Positions 27,865 through 36,532 are shown, numbered from the stretch's first letter. The stretch: 58,510 nucleotides of DNA from Flavobacteriales bacterium (GCA_947466425.1 CANIBZ010000014.1:1-58510); one strand, 5' to 3'. Numbers and translations: made by a program. The notes: generated from the letters alone by a model not told the origin.

Positions 27865-28893
27865 ATGGATCAGATTATTATCTATAAAATTATTCTTTGC
27901 GCAATCGTCTTTGTTGTAACGCTTGGCGCTGCAGCATACATGACTTGGGGAGAACGCAAACTGGCTTCTTGGTTGCAAGACCGCGTAGGACCAGATCGCG
28001 CGGGACCATTCGGATTGTTGCAACCAATTGCAGATGGATTGAAAATGCTTTTCAAAGAAGAAATGATTCCAACCCATTCGAATAAATGGTTGTTCATTTT
28101 AGGCCCATCATTTTTTATGCTTACCGCATGCATGACCGGAGCGGTTATTCCATGGGGAGCAGGGTTCACCATTGATGGAACGTACTTCCCAATGCAAATC
28201 GCCGACATCAACATCGGACTTTTGTATATGCTCGGGGTTGTCTCTATTGGCGTTTACGGAATCATGATTGGCGGATGGAGTTCGAACAACAAGTTCGCAT
28301 TACTTGGTGCGCTTCGTGCTTCTTCACAAATGATCTCTTACGAAGTAGCCATGGGTCTTGCGCTTATTGCATTGGTTATGCTAACCGGGACTTTGAACTT
28401 GGGTGAAATCGTTGCTCAACAAGATGCCGATTACGCCTACATTGTTTATCAGCCGCTTGGATTTTTGATTTTCTTAATCTGTGCCTTCGCTGAGACAAAT
28501 CGCGCACCGTTCGACTTACCAGAAAGTGAATCGGAGTTGGTAGGTGGTTTCCACACCGAGTACAGTTCTATGAAATTGGGCTTCTTCCTTTTCGCTGAAT
28601 ACATTAATATGTTCATCTCTTCAGCAGTGATGGCTTCCCTGTACTTCGGTGGATATAACTTCCCATTTCAACATGAATTAGGACTGGAAGGAAATCTACT
28701 TTCTGCCATTCAAACTGCCGTATTCTTGGGCAAGATTTTGATCTTCATCTTTGTCTTCATGTGGGTTCGTTGGACGCTACCTCGCTTCCGTTATGACCAA
28801 CTGATGAACCTTGGATGGAAGGTGTTATTGCCACTCGCTATTTTCAACATTTTCATTACTGGCCTTGTGATGTACTTCACTGGCAAACTGTAA
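27865..28893 (+). CDS. nuoH: NADH-quinone oxidoreductase subunit H
   Basis: Membrane subunit joining the peripheral arm to the proton pumps and lining the quinone tunnel. The 342 residues have about eight helices. Signatures are WGERKLASWLQDRVGPDRAG near the N-terminus and ETNRAPFDLPESESELVGGFHTEY in the cytoplasmic loop, where the acidic residues belong to the coupling path. Confidence 0.97.
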   Translation: MDQIIIYKIILCAIVFVVTLGAAAYMTWGERKLASWLQDRVGPDRAGPFGLLQPIADGLKMLFKEEMIPTHSNKWLFILGPSFFMLTACMTGAVIPWGAGFTIDGTYFPMQIADINIGLLYMLGVVSIGVYGIMIGGWSSNNKFALLGALRASSQMISYEVAMGLALIALVMLTGTLNLGEIVAQQDADYAYIVYQPLGFLIFLICAFAETNRAPFDLPESESELVGGFHTEYSSMKLGFFLFAEYINMFISSAVMASLYFGGYNFPFQHELGLEGNLLSAIQTAVFLGKILIFIFVFMWVRWTLPRFRYDQLMNLGWKVLLPLAIFNIFITGLVMYFTGKL

Positions 28894-28905
28894 AACAACA
28901 ACACC

Positions 28906-29496
28906 ATGAATTTAACAAACCGTTCGAAAGTTGTTGCCAAGAAGGAACTAACCTTAATGGAGAGCATGTATTTGCCTGCAATCTTCAAAGGCATGGCAAT
29001 TACGCTTAGTCACTTGTTCAAGCGTAAGGCAACCATCAAATACCCTGAAGAAACCAGAGAAATTGCTCCTGTTTATCGCGGTCAACACGTATTGAAGCGC
29101 GACGAAGCAGGTGCTGAACGCTGCACGGCATGCGGACTTTGCGCTGTTGCTTGTCCGGCTGAAGCCATTACCATGGAAGCAGGAGAGCGCGAAAAAGGAG
29201 AAGAAAAATTATTCCGTGAAGAGAAATACGCGAAGATTTACGAGATCAACATGTTACGTTGCATCTTCTGCGGATTGTGTGAAGAGGCTTGTCCGAAAGA
29301 AGCCATCTTCCTTACCGATCGCATTGTTCCAAGTTCATTCACTCGCGGAGAAGAAGTATTTGGAAAAGACAAATTGGTGGAAGGCCTCGACGAACGTGTT
29401 GATGTTACGAAGCGTCAAACACCCGATGTATTGTCTTTCAAACAAGATAAAAAACACGCGCATAATCAAACCTTTCAAGACCGTTTAAAACAATGA
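28906..29496 (+). CDS. nuoI: NADH-quinone oxidoreductase subunit I
   Basis: 8Fe ferredoxin-like subunit carrying clusters N6a and N6b. The 196 residues have two CxxCxxCxxxCP motifs: C73, C76, C79, C83 and C119, C122, C125, C129. An N-terminal amphipathic segment (MYLPAIFKGMAITLSHLF) anchors it at the membrane. The stop overlaps the nuoJ start as ATGA. Confidence 0.96.
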   Translation: MNLTNRSKVVAKKELTLMESMYLPAIFKGMAITLSHLFKRKATIKYPEETREIAPVYRGQHVLKRDEAGAERCTACGLCAVACPAEAITMEAGEREKGEEKLFREEKYAKIYEINMLRCIFCGLCEEACPKEAIFLTDRIVPSSFTRGEEVFGKDKLVEGLDERVDVTKRQTPDVLSFKQDKKHAHNQTFQDRLKQ

Positions 29497-30002
29497 GCTT
29501 AACTGAAATTGCTTTTTACTTTCTGTCATTCTTGGCCATCTTCAGCGCACTCGCTGTGATCCTAAGCAAGAATCCAGTATACAGCGTTCTTTATTTAATT
29601 GTAACGTTCTTCAGCATTGCGGGACATTACTTTTTAATGAATGCGCAATTCCTTGCAGCCGTTCACATCATCGTATATGCAGGAGCCATTATGGTACTCT
29701 TCCTCTACGTAATTATGATGTTGAATTTGAATGAAGAACAGGAAGAGAAAACTAAAAATTGGGTGAAGATTGCCGCAGTAGTTTCTGCGTGCAGCATCAT
29801 GCTCATTATGGTTTCCCTCATTTCGAAATCTACATACAACATGGGCAAAGCGCCTATGGCGGGAGATGCCGGATTGGTTCAAAACCTAGGAAAAGTGTTA
29901 TACAAAGACTACCTACTTCCATTCGAATTGGCGTCGGTGCTGTTCCTAGCAGCAATGGTTGGAGCCGTTTATTTATCTAAAAAAGAAACTTCAAAATCGT
30001 AA
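29493..30002 (+). CDS. nuoJ: NADH-quinone oxidoreductase subunit J
   Basis: Five-helix membrane subunit of 169 residues. The third helix region [20 protein letters not shown] is the conserved pi-bulge helix involved in coupling. Translationally coupled to nuoI. Confidence 0.94.
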   Translation: MSLTEIAFYFLSFLAIFSALAVILSKNPVYSVLYLIVTFFSIAGHYFLMNAQFLAAVHIIVYAGAIMVLFLYVIMMLNLNEEQEEKTKNWVKIAAVVSACSIMLIMVSLISKSTYNMGKAPMAGDAGLVQNLGKVLYKDYLLPFELASVLFLAAMVGAVYLSKKETSKS

Positions 30003-30004
30003 TT

Positions 30005-30322
30005 ATGGAAATCCTTCCGAACATTACCATACAGCATTATTTGTGGCTAAGCACTGCCTTATTCGCTCTAGGTGTTTTTGGTGTTCTGCTTCGCAGAAAC
30101 GCAATTCTTATGTTCATGTGCATTGAGCTTATGCTGAATGCGGTGAACATTGCACTGGTAGCTTTTTCAAAAGTGCACGGCGACACATCAGGACAAGTAT
30201 TCGTATTTTTCATTATGGTAGTTGCTGCTGCGGAAGTTGCCGTTGGACTGGCCATCTTAATGATGCTTTACCGCAACTTGCATACAACAGACACCGACGC
30301 GTTAAACAACTTGAAGGGATAA
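30005..30322 (+). CDS. nuoK: NADH-quinone oxidoreductase subunit K
   Basis: Three-helix antiporter-like membrane subunit of 105 residues. The first-half motif [19 protein letters not shown] carries the conserved glutamate, and a second glutamate is in [15 protein letters not shown]. Two bases separate it from nuoJ. Confidence 0.96.
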   Translation: MEILPNITIQHYLWLSTALFALGVFGVLLRRNAILMFMCIELMLNAVNIALVAFSKVHGDTSGQVFVFFIMVVAAAEVAVGLAILMMLYRNLHTTDTDALNNLKG

Positions 30323-30325
30323 GCC

Positions 30326-32224
30326 ATGGAAAAATTAATTACACTCGTACCGCTCTTCCCATTAGTTGGATTTCTTTATCAAGTTTTCTTCGGGAAAAAC
30401 ACTTCGAAACAACTCACTACCATCATTGGTTCTGGAGCCATCTTCGCTTCGTTCGTTGTTTCGTTAATTGTCTTCAACAGTCAGCTTCATTCACACCAAG
30501 CGGTTACCGTGAAAGTGTTCGAATGGATTCATGCTGGAAGTCTTCACATAGATCTAGCCTTTTTGGTAGATTCACTTTCTTCCACCTACCTCCTATTCAT
30601 TACCGGAGTTGGGTTCTTGATTCACATTTACTCTTCAGGGTATATGAGTCACGACGAAGGATTCAATCGCTTCTTCGCGTATTTGAACCTGTTCGTTTTC
30701 TTCATGCTTATTCTTGTTTTGGGCGACAGTCTTGTGACGTTGTTCGTTGGATGGGAAGGCGTGGGTGTATGCTCGTTCATGCTCATCGGATTCTGGTACA
30801 AAGAACACGCGAACAACGAAGCTGCTAAGAAAGCTTTCATCATGAACCGTGTGGGTGACCTTGGATTAATTGTCGCCATGATTTTAATCTTCAGCAACAC
30901 CGGAACATTGAACTATGTTGAATTATTCAACCACGGAAAAATTGCTTCCTTATCTCCTTCAATGCTAACGACCATCGCCATCTTCTTGTTTATTGGAGCG
31001 ATGGGGAAAAGTGCACAGTTCCCTTTGCATACGTGGTTACCAGATGCAATGGCCGGTCCTACTCCCGTGTCTGCCTTGATCCACGCTGCAACCATGGTTA
31101 CTGCAGGTATCTACCTTGTTGCGCGCAACGGAGACTTGTTTGAAATGAGTCACACTGCTTCGAACTTGGTTATGTACGTTGGACTCATCACCGCACTAAT
31201 GGGAGCAACCATTGCGCTGACGCAAAACGACATTAAGAAAGTATTGGCCTACTCTACCGTTTCTCAATTGGGATTCATGTTCGTGGCCTTGGGAATGGGT
31301 GCACACAGCATTGCAGTATTCCACGTAATTACTCACGCCTTCTTCAAAGCATTGTTGTTCTTGGGGTCAGGTTCTGTTATTCACGGAATGGGCGGAGAGC
31401 AAGACATTCGCAGAATGGGTGGATTGAAGAAATACATGCCAACAACACAGAAGACTTTCTTAATTGGAACACTCGCTATCGCAGGTATTTTCCCATTCGC
31501 TGGTTTCTTCTCGAAAGATCAAATCTTGGCGCATGCCATGGAACACAACATGCCTGTGTTTATCTTGTTGGTGATTGCTTCAGCATGCACAGCGTTCTAC
31601 ATGTTCCGCATGTATTACTTGACCTTCCACGGAGAGTTCAGAGGCACACATGCGCAAGAACATCACTTGCACGAGTCGCCTGCTTCAATGACAATCCCAC
31701 TTTGGGTATTAGCTGTTCTTTCAATCGTTGGTGGATTCATTGGATTCCCTCACGCCTTAGGACACGCGATTCACTTCCCACACGCTTTAGATCATTTCCT
31801 TGAAGGACCTGTTCTAGTAGCAGTTGGAGACATGTCGGTTACGGTTGAAATTATCTTGGCGTTAGCTACAATGGGAATTGCAGCGGTTATGATATACGTA
31901 GCACACAACATCTACATTGCGAAAGCCACTCCAGTTTTAGAAGACAACGAAATCACTTCTCCTATTCACAAACTTCTGAATAAGAAGTACGGATTCGATG
32001 AGTTGTATGAAGCGATGTTTAAGAAACCAGCTAACGCAATCGGACATGCATTCGCAACTGTTGTTGAATGGAAAATTATTGACGGAATCGTTAATACGGC
32101 TGGAACAGCTGCAGAAGGTGTTGGTGCATTGGCAAGAAGATTACACGGCGGTCACATCGCTGGTTACTTGCTCACCTTCATCGTTGGATTAATTATTTTA
32201 TTGGGACTGATTTTTAAAGCATAA
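30326..32224 (+). CDS. nuoL: NADH-quinone oxidoreductase subunit L
   Basis: Distal antiporter-like proton pump of 632 residues with many helices. Signatures are GWEGVGVCSFMLIGFWY, the helix-7 region GKSAQFPLHTWLPDAMAGPTPVSALIHAATMVTAG and the lysine helix NDIKKVLAYSTVSQLGFMF. The C-terminus carries the long lateral-helix region. A His-rich insert (HAQEHHLHESP) lies near residue 450. Confidence 0.96.
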   Translation: MEKLITLVPLFPLVGFLYQVFFGKNTSKQLTTIIGSGAIFASFVVSLIVFNSQLHSHQAVTVKVFEWIHAGSLHIDLAFLVDSLSSTYLLFITGVGFLIHIYSSGYMSHDEGFNRFFAYLNLFVFFMLILVLGDSLVTLFVGWEGVGVCSFMLIGFWYKEHANNEAAKKAFIMNRVGDLGLIVAMILIFSNTGTLNYVELFNHGKIASLSPSMLTTIAIFLFIGAMGKSAQFPLHTWLPDAMAGPTPVSALIHAATMVTAGIYLVARNGDLFEMSHTASNLVMYVGLITALMGATIALTQNDIKKVLAYSTVSQLGFMFVALGMGAHSIAVFHVITHAFFKALLFLGSGSVIHGMGGEQDIRRMGGLKKYMPTTQKTFLIGTLAIAGIFPFAGFFSKDQILAHAMEHNMPVFILLVIASACTAFYMFRMYYLTFHGEFRGTHAQEHHLHESPASMTIPLWVLAVLSIVGGFIGFPHALGHAIHFPHALDHFLEGPVLVAVGDMSVTVEIILALATMGIAAVMIYVAHNIYIAKATPVLEDNEITSPIHKLLNKKYGFDELYEAMFKKPANAIGHAFATVVEWKIIDGIVNTAGTAAEGVGALARRLHGGHIAGYLLTFIVGLIILLGLIFKA

Positions 32225-32230
32225 GCACCT

Positions 32231-33658
32231 ATGTTAACTCTCGCACTACTTTTTATACCTGCCTTCTTCGGACTGATGATGTTCCTATCATCTGATTTAT
32301 CGAAGAAGTTAGCATGGGTCGGTTCTTTACTCAATGCAGCTGTTGCCATTGGTGCCGCTGTTGCCGTTTCATACGGAAAAACAGAAATGCTTGAATTCGA
32401 TGGTGGAAACATTGCTCCGCTTGGCGCACACTTCGCACTTTCAATAAACGCCACCAGCATTTTAATGGTGCTGTTGAATGCATGCCTTCTTCCATTCATT
32501 GTTCATGTAGCAAGCAAGCATGAAATGCGCAACGAATCGGCATTCCTTTCGTTAATCCTTTTCATGTCGTCTGCCATGATGGGCGCTTTCCTTGCGAACG
32601 ACTCGTTCCTTTTCTACATCTGCTACGAAGCAGCATTGGTTCCGATTTATTTCATTATTCTACAATGGAGCACCGCTGAAAACAAAAGCAAAATTGTGTT
32701 GAAGTTTTTCGTTTACACGCTCTTCGCTTCGTTGTTCATGTTGTTCTCGTTGTTGTATGTTCGTCAATTCGCAGACAGCTTCTTAATCTCAGACATGATT
32801 GCCGCTGGATCGAAACTTTCACAGCACGAGCAAGTGTGGGTATTTGCAGGATTCTTCATTGCTTTCGCTGTAAAAATTCCAATCTTCCCTTTCCATACTT
32901 GGCAGCCGAACACCTACAAGGCAGCGCCTACCGCAGGTACCATGTTGCTTGCAGCAGTTATGTTGAAGATGGCCACTTACGGATTGCTTCGCATTACCAT
33001 GCCTATGGTTCCTGCAGGTGCAGCGAATGCAGATTGGGCCATGTGGTTGTGCGTAATTAGCATCATCTACGCTTCATTCGTGGCGTTGAACCAGACCAGC
33101 TTCAAACTATTAATTGCGTATTCTTCTATTGCTCACGTGGGCATGATTGCGCTAGGAATTTTAGCAAATGGAAACACTGCTTATGAAGGTGCTTTGATTG
33201 AAATGGTTTCTCACGGAGCCATTGCAGTTGGATTGTTCTTCATTGCAGATATGATTGAATCGCGTGTTGGGCACGACCACTTCAATAAGTTGGGTGGACT
33301 TCGTGAAAAGCATCCGGCATTTGCCTTTTTGTTCTTCGTTATTGTTATGGCCTCTGTAGCACTTCCGGTAACAAGCGGATTTGTTGGTGAGTTCTTGTTG
33401 CTTCAAAGCGTGGGAAGTCACAACATTGTCATGGCGCTATTGGCAGGGCTAACCGTTGTTTTCGGAGCCGTGTATATGCTTCGTGCATTTCAAAGCACAA
33501 TGTTGGGCAAGCACAATACTGAATTGGCGTTTGCTGAAATGACAGCATCAGAGAAAATGGTGTTAACCATTCTTGTGATCATTACAATTGCTATTGGTGT
33601 ATATCCGGGTATGTTACTCGACGTTGTTCACAAAGGCCTTCAACTTACTGGAATTTAA
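32231..33658 (+). CDS. nuoM: NADH-quinone oxidoreductase subunit M
   Basis: Antiporter-like proton pump of 475 residues. It has the glutamate helix FLFYICYEAALVPIYFII, VKIPIFPFHTWQPNTYKAAPTAGTMLLAAVMLK, and the helix-12 region KLLIAYSSIAHVGMIALG. Four bases separate its stop from the nuoN ATG. Confidence 0.96.
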   Translation: MLTLALLFIPAFFGLMMFLSSDLSKKLAWVGSLLNAAVAIGAAVAVSYGKTEMLEFDGGNIAPLGAHFALSINATSILMVLLNACLLPFIVHVASKHEMRNESAFLSLILFMSSAMMGAFLANDSFLFYICYEAALVPIYFIILQWSTAENKSKIVLKFFVYTLFASLFMLFSLLYVRQFADSFLISDMIAAGSKLSQHEQVWVFAGFFIAFAVKIPIFPFHTWQPNTYKAAPTAGTMLLAAVMLKMATYGLLRITMPMVPAGAANADWAMWLCVISIIYASFVALNQTSFKLLIAYSSIAHVGMIALGILANGNTAYEGALIEMVSHGAIAVGLFFIADMIESRVGHDHFNKLGGLREKHPAFAFLFFVIVMASVALPVTSGFVGEFLLLQSVGSHNIVMALLAGLTVVFGAVYMLRAFQSTMLGKHNTELAFAEMTASEKMVLTILVIITIAIGVYPGMLLDVVHKGLQLTGI

Positions 33659-33662
33659 TTTT

Positions 33663-35015
33663 ATGAAAGAGTTATTACTAACCGCATTATTGGGAATTGG
33701 AGTTTTGGTTTTAGACATTCTAAACCTGAAGAAATACGTTCTCCCATTTATACTTCTTGCCTTGGCTACGTTGGTTGGCTTTATTGCTGCCGATTGGGGT
33801 ACAGTAGAAACGCCATTCGGTCAAACCATGTTGGTGTATGAGAACGGTGCGAATCTAGCTTTAGGCGTATTCGCTGTAGTCTTGTTCTTTTGGTTTATTC
33901 TTTCTTCGTCGTACTTCAAACAGCACGAAGGAAAAACCGATTTGTACGCCTTGGTTGTATTCAGCTTTTGCGGTGCTGGACTCTTGGCCTCTTTCGGAAA
34001 CATGGCTATGTTATTCTTAGGGGTTGAAATCTTAAGTATTCCTGTTTATGTTTTGGCGGCAAGCAAGAAGCACGATTTGGCTTCAAACGAAAGTGGATTC
34101 AAGTACTTCATCCTGGGTTCTGTGGCTTCTGCTATTTTGTTGTTTGGAATTACCTTGGTTTACGGCGCAACTGGAAGTTTCGATTTAGCGGTTATCTCGA
34201 ATTTCATACAAGACGAAAAAGATGCTTCAATCATTATGAATGTTGGAATTACCATGATTTTGGTTGGATTCCTTTTCAAGATTTCTGCAGCACCTTTCCA
34301 CATTTGGACTCCAGACGTTTATCAAGGTGCACCAACATGGATCACCGCATTCATGTCAACTATAGTGAAAGCCGCTGCTATGGTAGCGTTGTTCAAACTC
34401 TTCACAGGTCCCTTTCAATTTTATGTTGAAGCCAATGGTTACACCATTGGAGTTATCGCTGCGGTAACGCTTATTGCTTCAAACACGGCAGCATTGTGGC
34501 AAACCGACGTGAAGCGCATGTTGGCTTACTCGAGTATCTCTCACGCAGGATTCCTTCTTTCAACCATTATTGGAAATGCATCGTTATTGAGTTTGTTATT
34601 CTATTTGCTCACGTATAGCATCGCTGGAATCATTGCCTTCGGAGTGATAAAGGAAACGCAAACAATAGGCGAAAACCCTTTGAAAGGCTTGTACAGAAGA
34701 AACGGTGTATTGGCATTCGCTTTCACAGCTGCTTTGCTTTCAATGGCAGGCATTCCTCCATTTAGCGGATTCATAGCGAAGTATTTCGTCATTGCACAAT
34801 TGATCGAAGCGAAGTATTTCGCATTGGTTGTTGTCATGATCATTACTTCTGCCATCGGAGCCTTCTACTACTTACGCGCTTCGTTGAATGTTTATCAGCA
34901 TATCGAAAACGCCGGTCGCATTGTCCTCACTCCACTTGTTAAATGGACGTACATTTTGCTAACGGCATTGTTGGTTTTACTTACAGTAGCAGCAGGATAC
35001 ATGCACAATCTTTAA
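33663..35015 (+). CDS. nuoN: NADH-quinone oxidoreductase subunit N
   Basis: Third antiporter-like subunit and last gene of the operon, 450 residues. It shows FLGVEILSIPVYVLAA, FKISAAPFHIWTPDVYQGAPTWITAFMSTIVKAAAM and KRMLAYSSISHAGFLL. An in-frame start at 33588 would overlap nuoM by 71 bases and its residues are not family-like, so the ATG at 33663 is chosen. No hairpin terminator follows; instead a purine-rich 10-bp repeat begins on the stop codon. Confidence 0.95.
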   Translation: MKELLLTALLGIGVLVLDILNLKKYVLPFILLALATLVGFIAADWGTVETPFGQTMLVYENGANLALGVFAVVLFFWFILSSSYFKQHEGKTDLYALVVFSFCGAGLLASFGNMAMLFLGVEILSIPVYVLAASKKHDLASNESGFKYFILGSVASAILLFGITLVYGATGSFDLAVISNFIQDEKDASIIMNVGITMILVGFLFKISAAPFHIWTPDVYQGAPTWITAFMSTIVKAAAMVALFKLFTGPFQFYVEANGYTIGVIAAVTLIASNTAALWQTDVKRMLAYSSISHAGFLLSTIIGNASLLSLLFYLLTYSIAGIIAFGVIKETQTIGENPLKGLYRRNGVLAFAFTAALLSMAGIPPFSGFIAKYFVIAQLIEAKYFALVVVMIITSAIGAFYYLRASLNVYQHIENAGRIVLTPLVKWTYILLTALLVLLTVAAGYMHNL

Positions 35016-35053
35016 GTTAAGAAAGGTTAAGAAAAGGGAAGAGAGGGGAAGAT
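35014..35053 (+). repeat. four tandem 10-bp purine-rich units
   Basis: AAGTTAAGAA, AGGTTAAGAA, AAGGGAAGAG and AGGGGAAGAT follow each other without a gap, starting on the nuoN stop codon. The 10-bp step is close to one DNA helical turn. The same unit type appears on the opposite strand at 35611-35660 and 36318-36357. Confidence 0.75.
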
Positions 35054-35068
35054 TAATTCTTTTTACAA

Positions 35069-35520
35069 ATGGAAATAATCCAAACCAAAACTCTCTCTTC
35101 GGTTCAGAGCGAAAAATCAATTCTCTTTGGAATTCAGAGTATCCTTTAAAATTAAAGGATCGATTTCCGATTTTATTGGAAGGAACAACTTGGCACAACC
35201 ATTTTTTAATTGAAGATTCGAATCATGTAATCATCGCATGGGCGGTGATGTTTGAACACTCCAATCAAAATCGTTTTTCCATAATAGTATCGAAAGAATA
35301 TCAGGAAAAAGGGCTAGGAAAAATATTACTCGACCATCTAAAAGCAACTCACAACGAATTCTACGGTTGGGTCATTGACCACAACAACGATCTTAAATTG
35401 AATGGCGAAAATTACATCTCTCCGCTTCCGTTCTATCTCAAACAAGGATTTGAAATCATCCCCAATCAACGCATCGATTCTGAAATGATTCAAGCCGTGT
35501 TGGTAGGTTGGAGGTGTTGA
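35069..35520 (+). pseudogene. GNAT-family N-acetyltransferase with a frameshift
   Basis: The ATG at 35069 opens MEIIQTKTLSSVQSEK in one frame, but the family continuation INSLWNSEYPLKL is in another. The break is at a run of five A (35112-35116); six would join the frames exactly. Joined, the product is about 150 residues, the usual size, with the acetyl-CoA site SIIVSKEYQEKGLGKILLDHL and the C-terminal GWVIDHNN and YLKQGFEII. As it stands, only 114-135 residues from an internal start could be made. It may be a real pseudogene, a site of ribosomal or polymerase slippage, or a homopolymer sequencing error. It lies between inverted copies of the 10-bp repeat. Confidence 0.75.
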
Positions 35521-35534
35521 ATTCCCTCGGATTT

Positions 35535-35596
35535 ATTCCTACTTCGTAATGGGAAAATCGTAGATTTTATTCCTACTACGTAATTCCTATTTCATA
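35535..35596. repeat. array B of ATTCC-linked triloop mini-hairpins
   Basis: Starts 14 nt after the acetyltransferase stop. Four perfect triloop inverted repeats: TAC-ttc-GTA, AAAATC-gta-GATTTT (6-bp stem), TAC-tac-GTA and TAT-ttc-ATA, separated by ATTCC or ATGGG. The stems are AT-rich, unlike the GC-rich stems of the other arrays. Confidence 0.65.
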
Positions 35597-35610
35597 ATTG
35601 GAACTGCGGT

Positions 35611-35660
35611 GCTCATCTTACCTCATCTTACCATATTTTACCCTATCTTAACTTTTCTTA
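35611..35660 (-). repeat. five tandem 10-bp units, pyrimidine-rich on the + strand
   Basis: GCTCATCTTA, CCTCATCTTA, CCATATTTTA, CCCTATCTTA and ACTTTTCTTA are exactly in phase. On the minus strand the core is TAAGATGAGG/TTAAGA, the same unit type as at 35014-35053, so the two patches form inverted flanks around the acetyltransferase gene. Confidence 0.75.
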
Positions 35661-35675
35661 ACTTTAAATGAAGAC

Positions 35676-35722
35676 ATTCGCAACGCATTCGCCCAAAGGG
35701 CATTCGTTACTTCGTAACATTC
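35676..35722. repeat. array C of ATTC-linked triloop mini-hairpins
   Basis: ATTC linkers separate GC-aac-GC, GCCC-aaa-GGGC and GTTAC-ttc-GTAAC; a fourth ATTC closes the array. It ends 21 nt before the DinB-like gene. Confidence 0.8.
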
Positions 35723-35743
35723 TTTGCCTAACAACATCACATC

Positions 35744-36262
35744 ATGACCGACCCAACCCTCTACTCCGAAGCGCCAACATACTTCCACTATTACTACGGA
35801 CTTATTCCTTCGAATGACTTGCTAGTGGCATTGGAAGAAGATTTAAATGCGACACTTGACATTCTTAAATCGATCCCTTCAGCAAAAGAAAACTTTACAT
35901 ACGCTCCTGGTAAATGGACAACCAAAGAAGTGTTCAAGCACATCATTGAATGTGAACGCATCTTCGCTTATCGCGCCTTGCGTTTTTCACGATTCGACAA
36001 CACTCCTCTTCCTGGATTTAACGAGAACGACTTCATCGAAAACTCGAAACAAATGAATCAGAGTCTTGCTGAATTAATTTCTGAATTCGAACTCGTCCGC
36101 AAGTCCACCATTGCCTTATTCAAATACATGTCGCCTGAAATGCTCCAGTTCCAAGCCCCCGCAAACAACACCTCCTACTCTACCCGCGCCATCGGCTTCA
36201 TGATCGTTGGTCATTGCATTCATCATTGCAATTTTGTAACCCACAACTATTTAGGGAATTGA
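35744..36262 (+). CDS. DinB/YfiT-like putative metal-dependent protein
   Basis: A 172-residue soluble four-helix-bundle protein. Likely metal ligands are the histidine in VFKHIIECERIFAYRALRF and the pair in GHCIHHCNF near the C-terminus, the spacing of the DinB superfamily. PGKWTTKEV is the usual start of the second helix. The family includes thiol-dependent transferases (bacillithiol, mycothiol) and uncharacterised stress proteins; the substrate here is unknown. The gene is flanked on both sides by triloop-hairpin arrays and reads as a solitary unit. Confidence 0.78.
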   Translation: MTDPTLYSEAPTYFHYYYGLIPSNDLLVALEEDLNATLDILKSIPSAKENFTYAPGKWTTKEVFKHIIECERIFAYRALRFSRFDNTPLPGFNENDFIENSKQMNQSLAELISEFELVRKSTIALFKYMSPEMLQFQAPANNTSYSTRAIGFMIVGHCIHHCNFVTHNYLGN

Positions 36263-36269
36263 TTGAATC

Positions 36270-36317
36270 GTCGCAGACATTCGCAAAGCATTCGCCTGAA
36301 AGGCATTCGTCGAAGAC
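36270..36317. repeat. array D of ATTC-linked triloop mini-hairpins
   Basis: Begins 7 nt after the DinB-like stop: GTC-gca-GAC, ATTC, GC-aaa-GC, ATTC, GCCT-gaa-AGGC, ATTC, GTC-gaa-GAC. All four stems pair perfectly. This is the most regular of the arrays. It opens the 343-bp stretch without an intact gene (36263-36605), which holds arrays D and E, two tandem repeats and a gene remnant. Confidence 0.85.
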
Positions 36318-36357
36318 ATCTTCCCTTCTATTCCCCTTTCTTAACTTCTCTCACCTT
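36318..36357 (-). repeat. four tandem 10-bp pyrimidine-rich units
   Basis: ATCTTCCCTT, CTATTCCCCT, TTCTTAACTT and CTCTCACCTT follow array D without a gap. On the minus strand they are purine-rich and resemble the units at 35014-35053. Confidence 0.65.
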
Positions 36358-36379
36358 TTGTATTGCCTTTTGTATTGCC
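36356..36379 (+). repeat. 12-bp tandem duplication
   Basis: TTTTGTATTGCC occurs twice in direct succession, between the 10-bp units and array E. Confidence 0.85.
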
Positions 36380-36382
36380 TTC

Positions 36383-36424
36383 GCAAAGCCATTTGCCCTC
36401 GTCGTAGACATTCGCCTAAGAGGC
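36383..36424. repeat. array E of triloop mini-hairpins, partly decayed
   Basis: GC-aaa-GC, then a stretch that does not fold (CATTTGCCCTC), then GTC-gta-GAC, ATTC, GCCT-aag-AGGC. Same stem words as array D. Confidence 0.7.
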
Positions 36425-36463
36425 TTTCGATATTTAGTTACTTTTTAATTATCTTTATTGCCA

Positions 36464-36532
36464 TATCATGTATTTTCTCTTGAAATACATGGATATGATT
36501 GGGGCTTCTATGTTCGTTGTATAAAAGATTAG
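36464..36532 (+). pseudogene. C-terminal remnant of a FISUMP-domain gene
   Basis: The frame ending in TAG at 36530-36532 reads YDWGFYVRCIKD before the stop. This matches the C-terminal end of the two intact FISUMP proteins downstream (GMYVRCIKD and GYSVRCIKD). Only about 20 residues survive, and the rest is replaced by repeat arrays. An inverted repeat overlaps its start: CATATC-ATGTATTT (36462-36475) pairs with AAATACAT-g-GATATG (36483-36497), 14 bp with one bulged base. This suggests a former third copy of the gene, eroded by repeat insertion or recombination. Confidence 0.6.

Noticed and set aside
36214..36483. Small protein-coding gene over arrays D and E
   Set aside because: The open frame is produced by the stop-free repeat arrays; the residues (AKHSPERHSSKTSS type) merely translate the ATTCG hairpin units.
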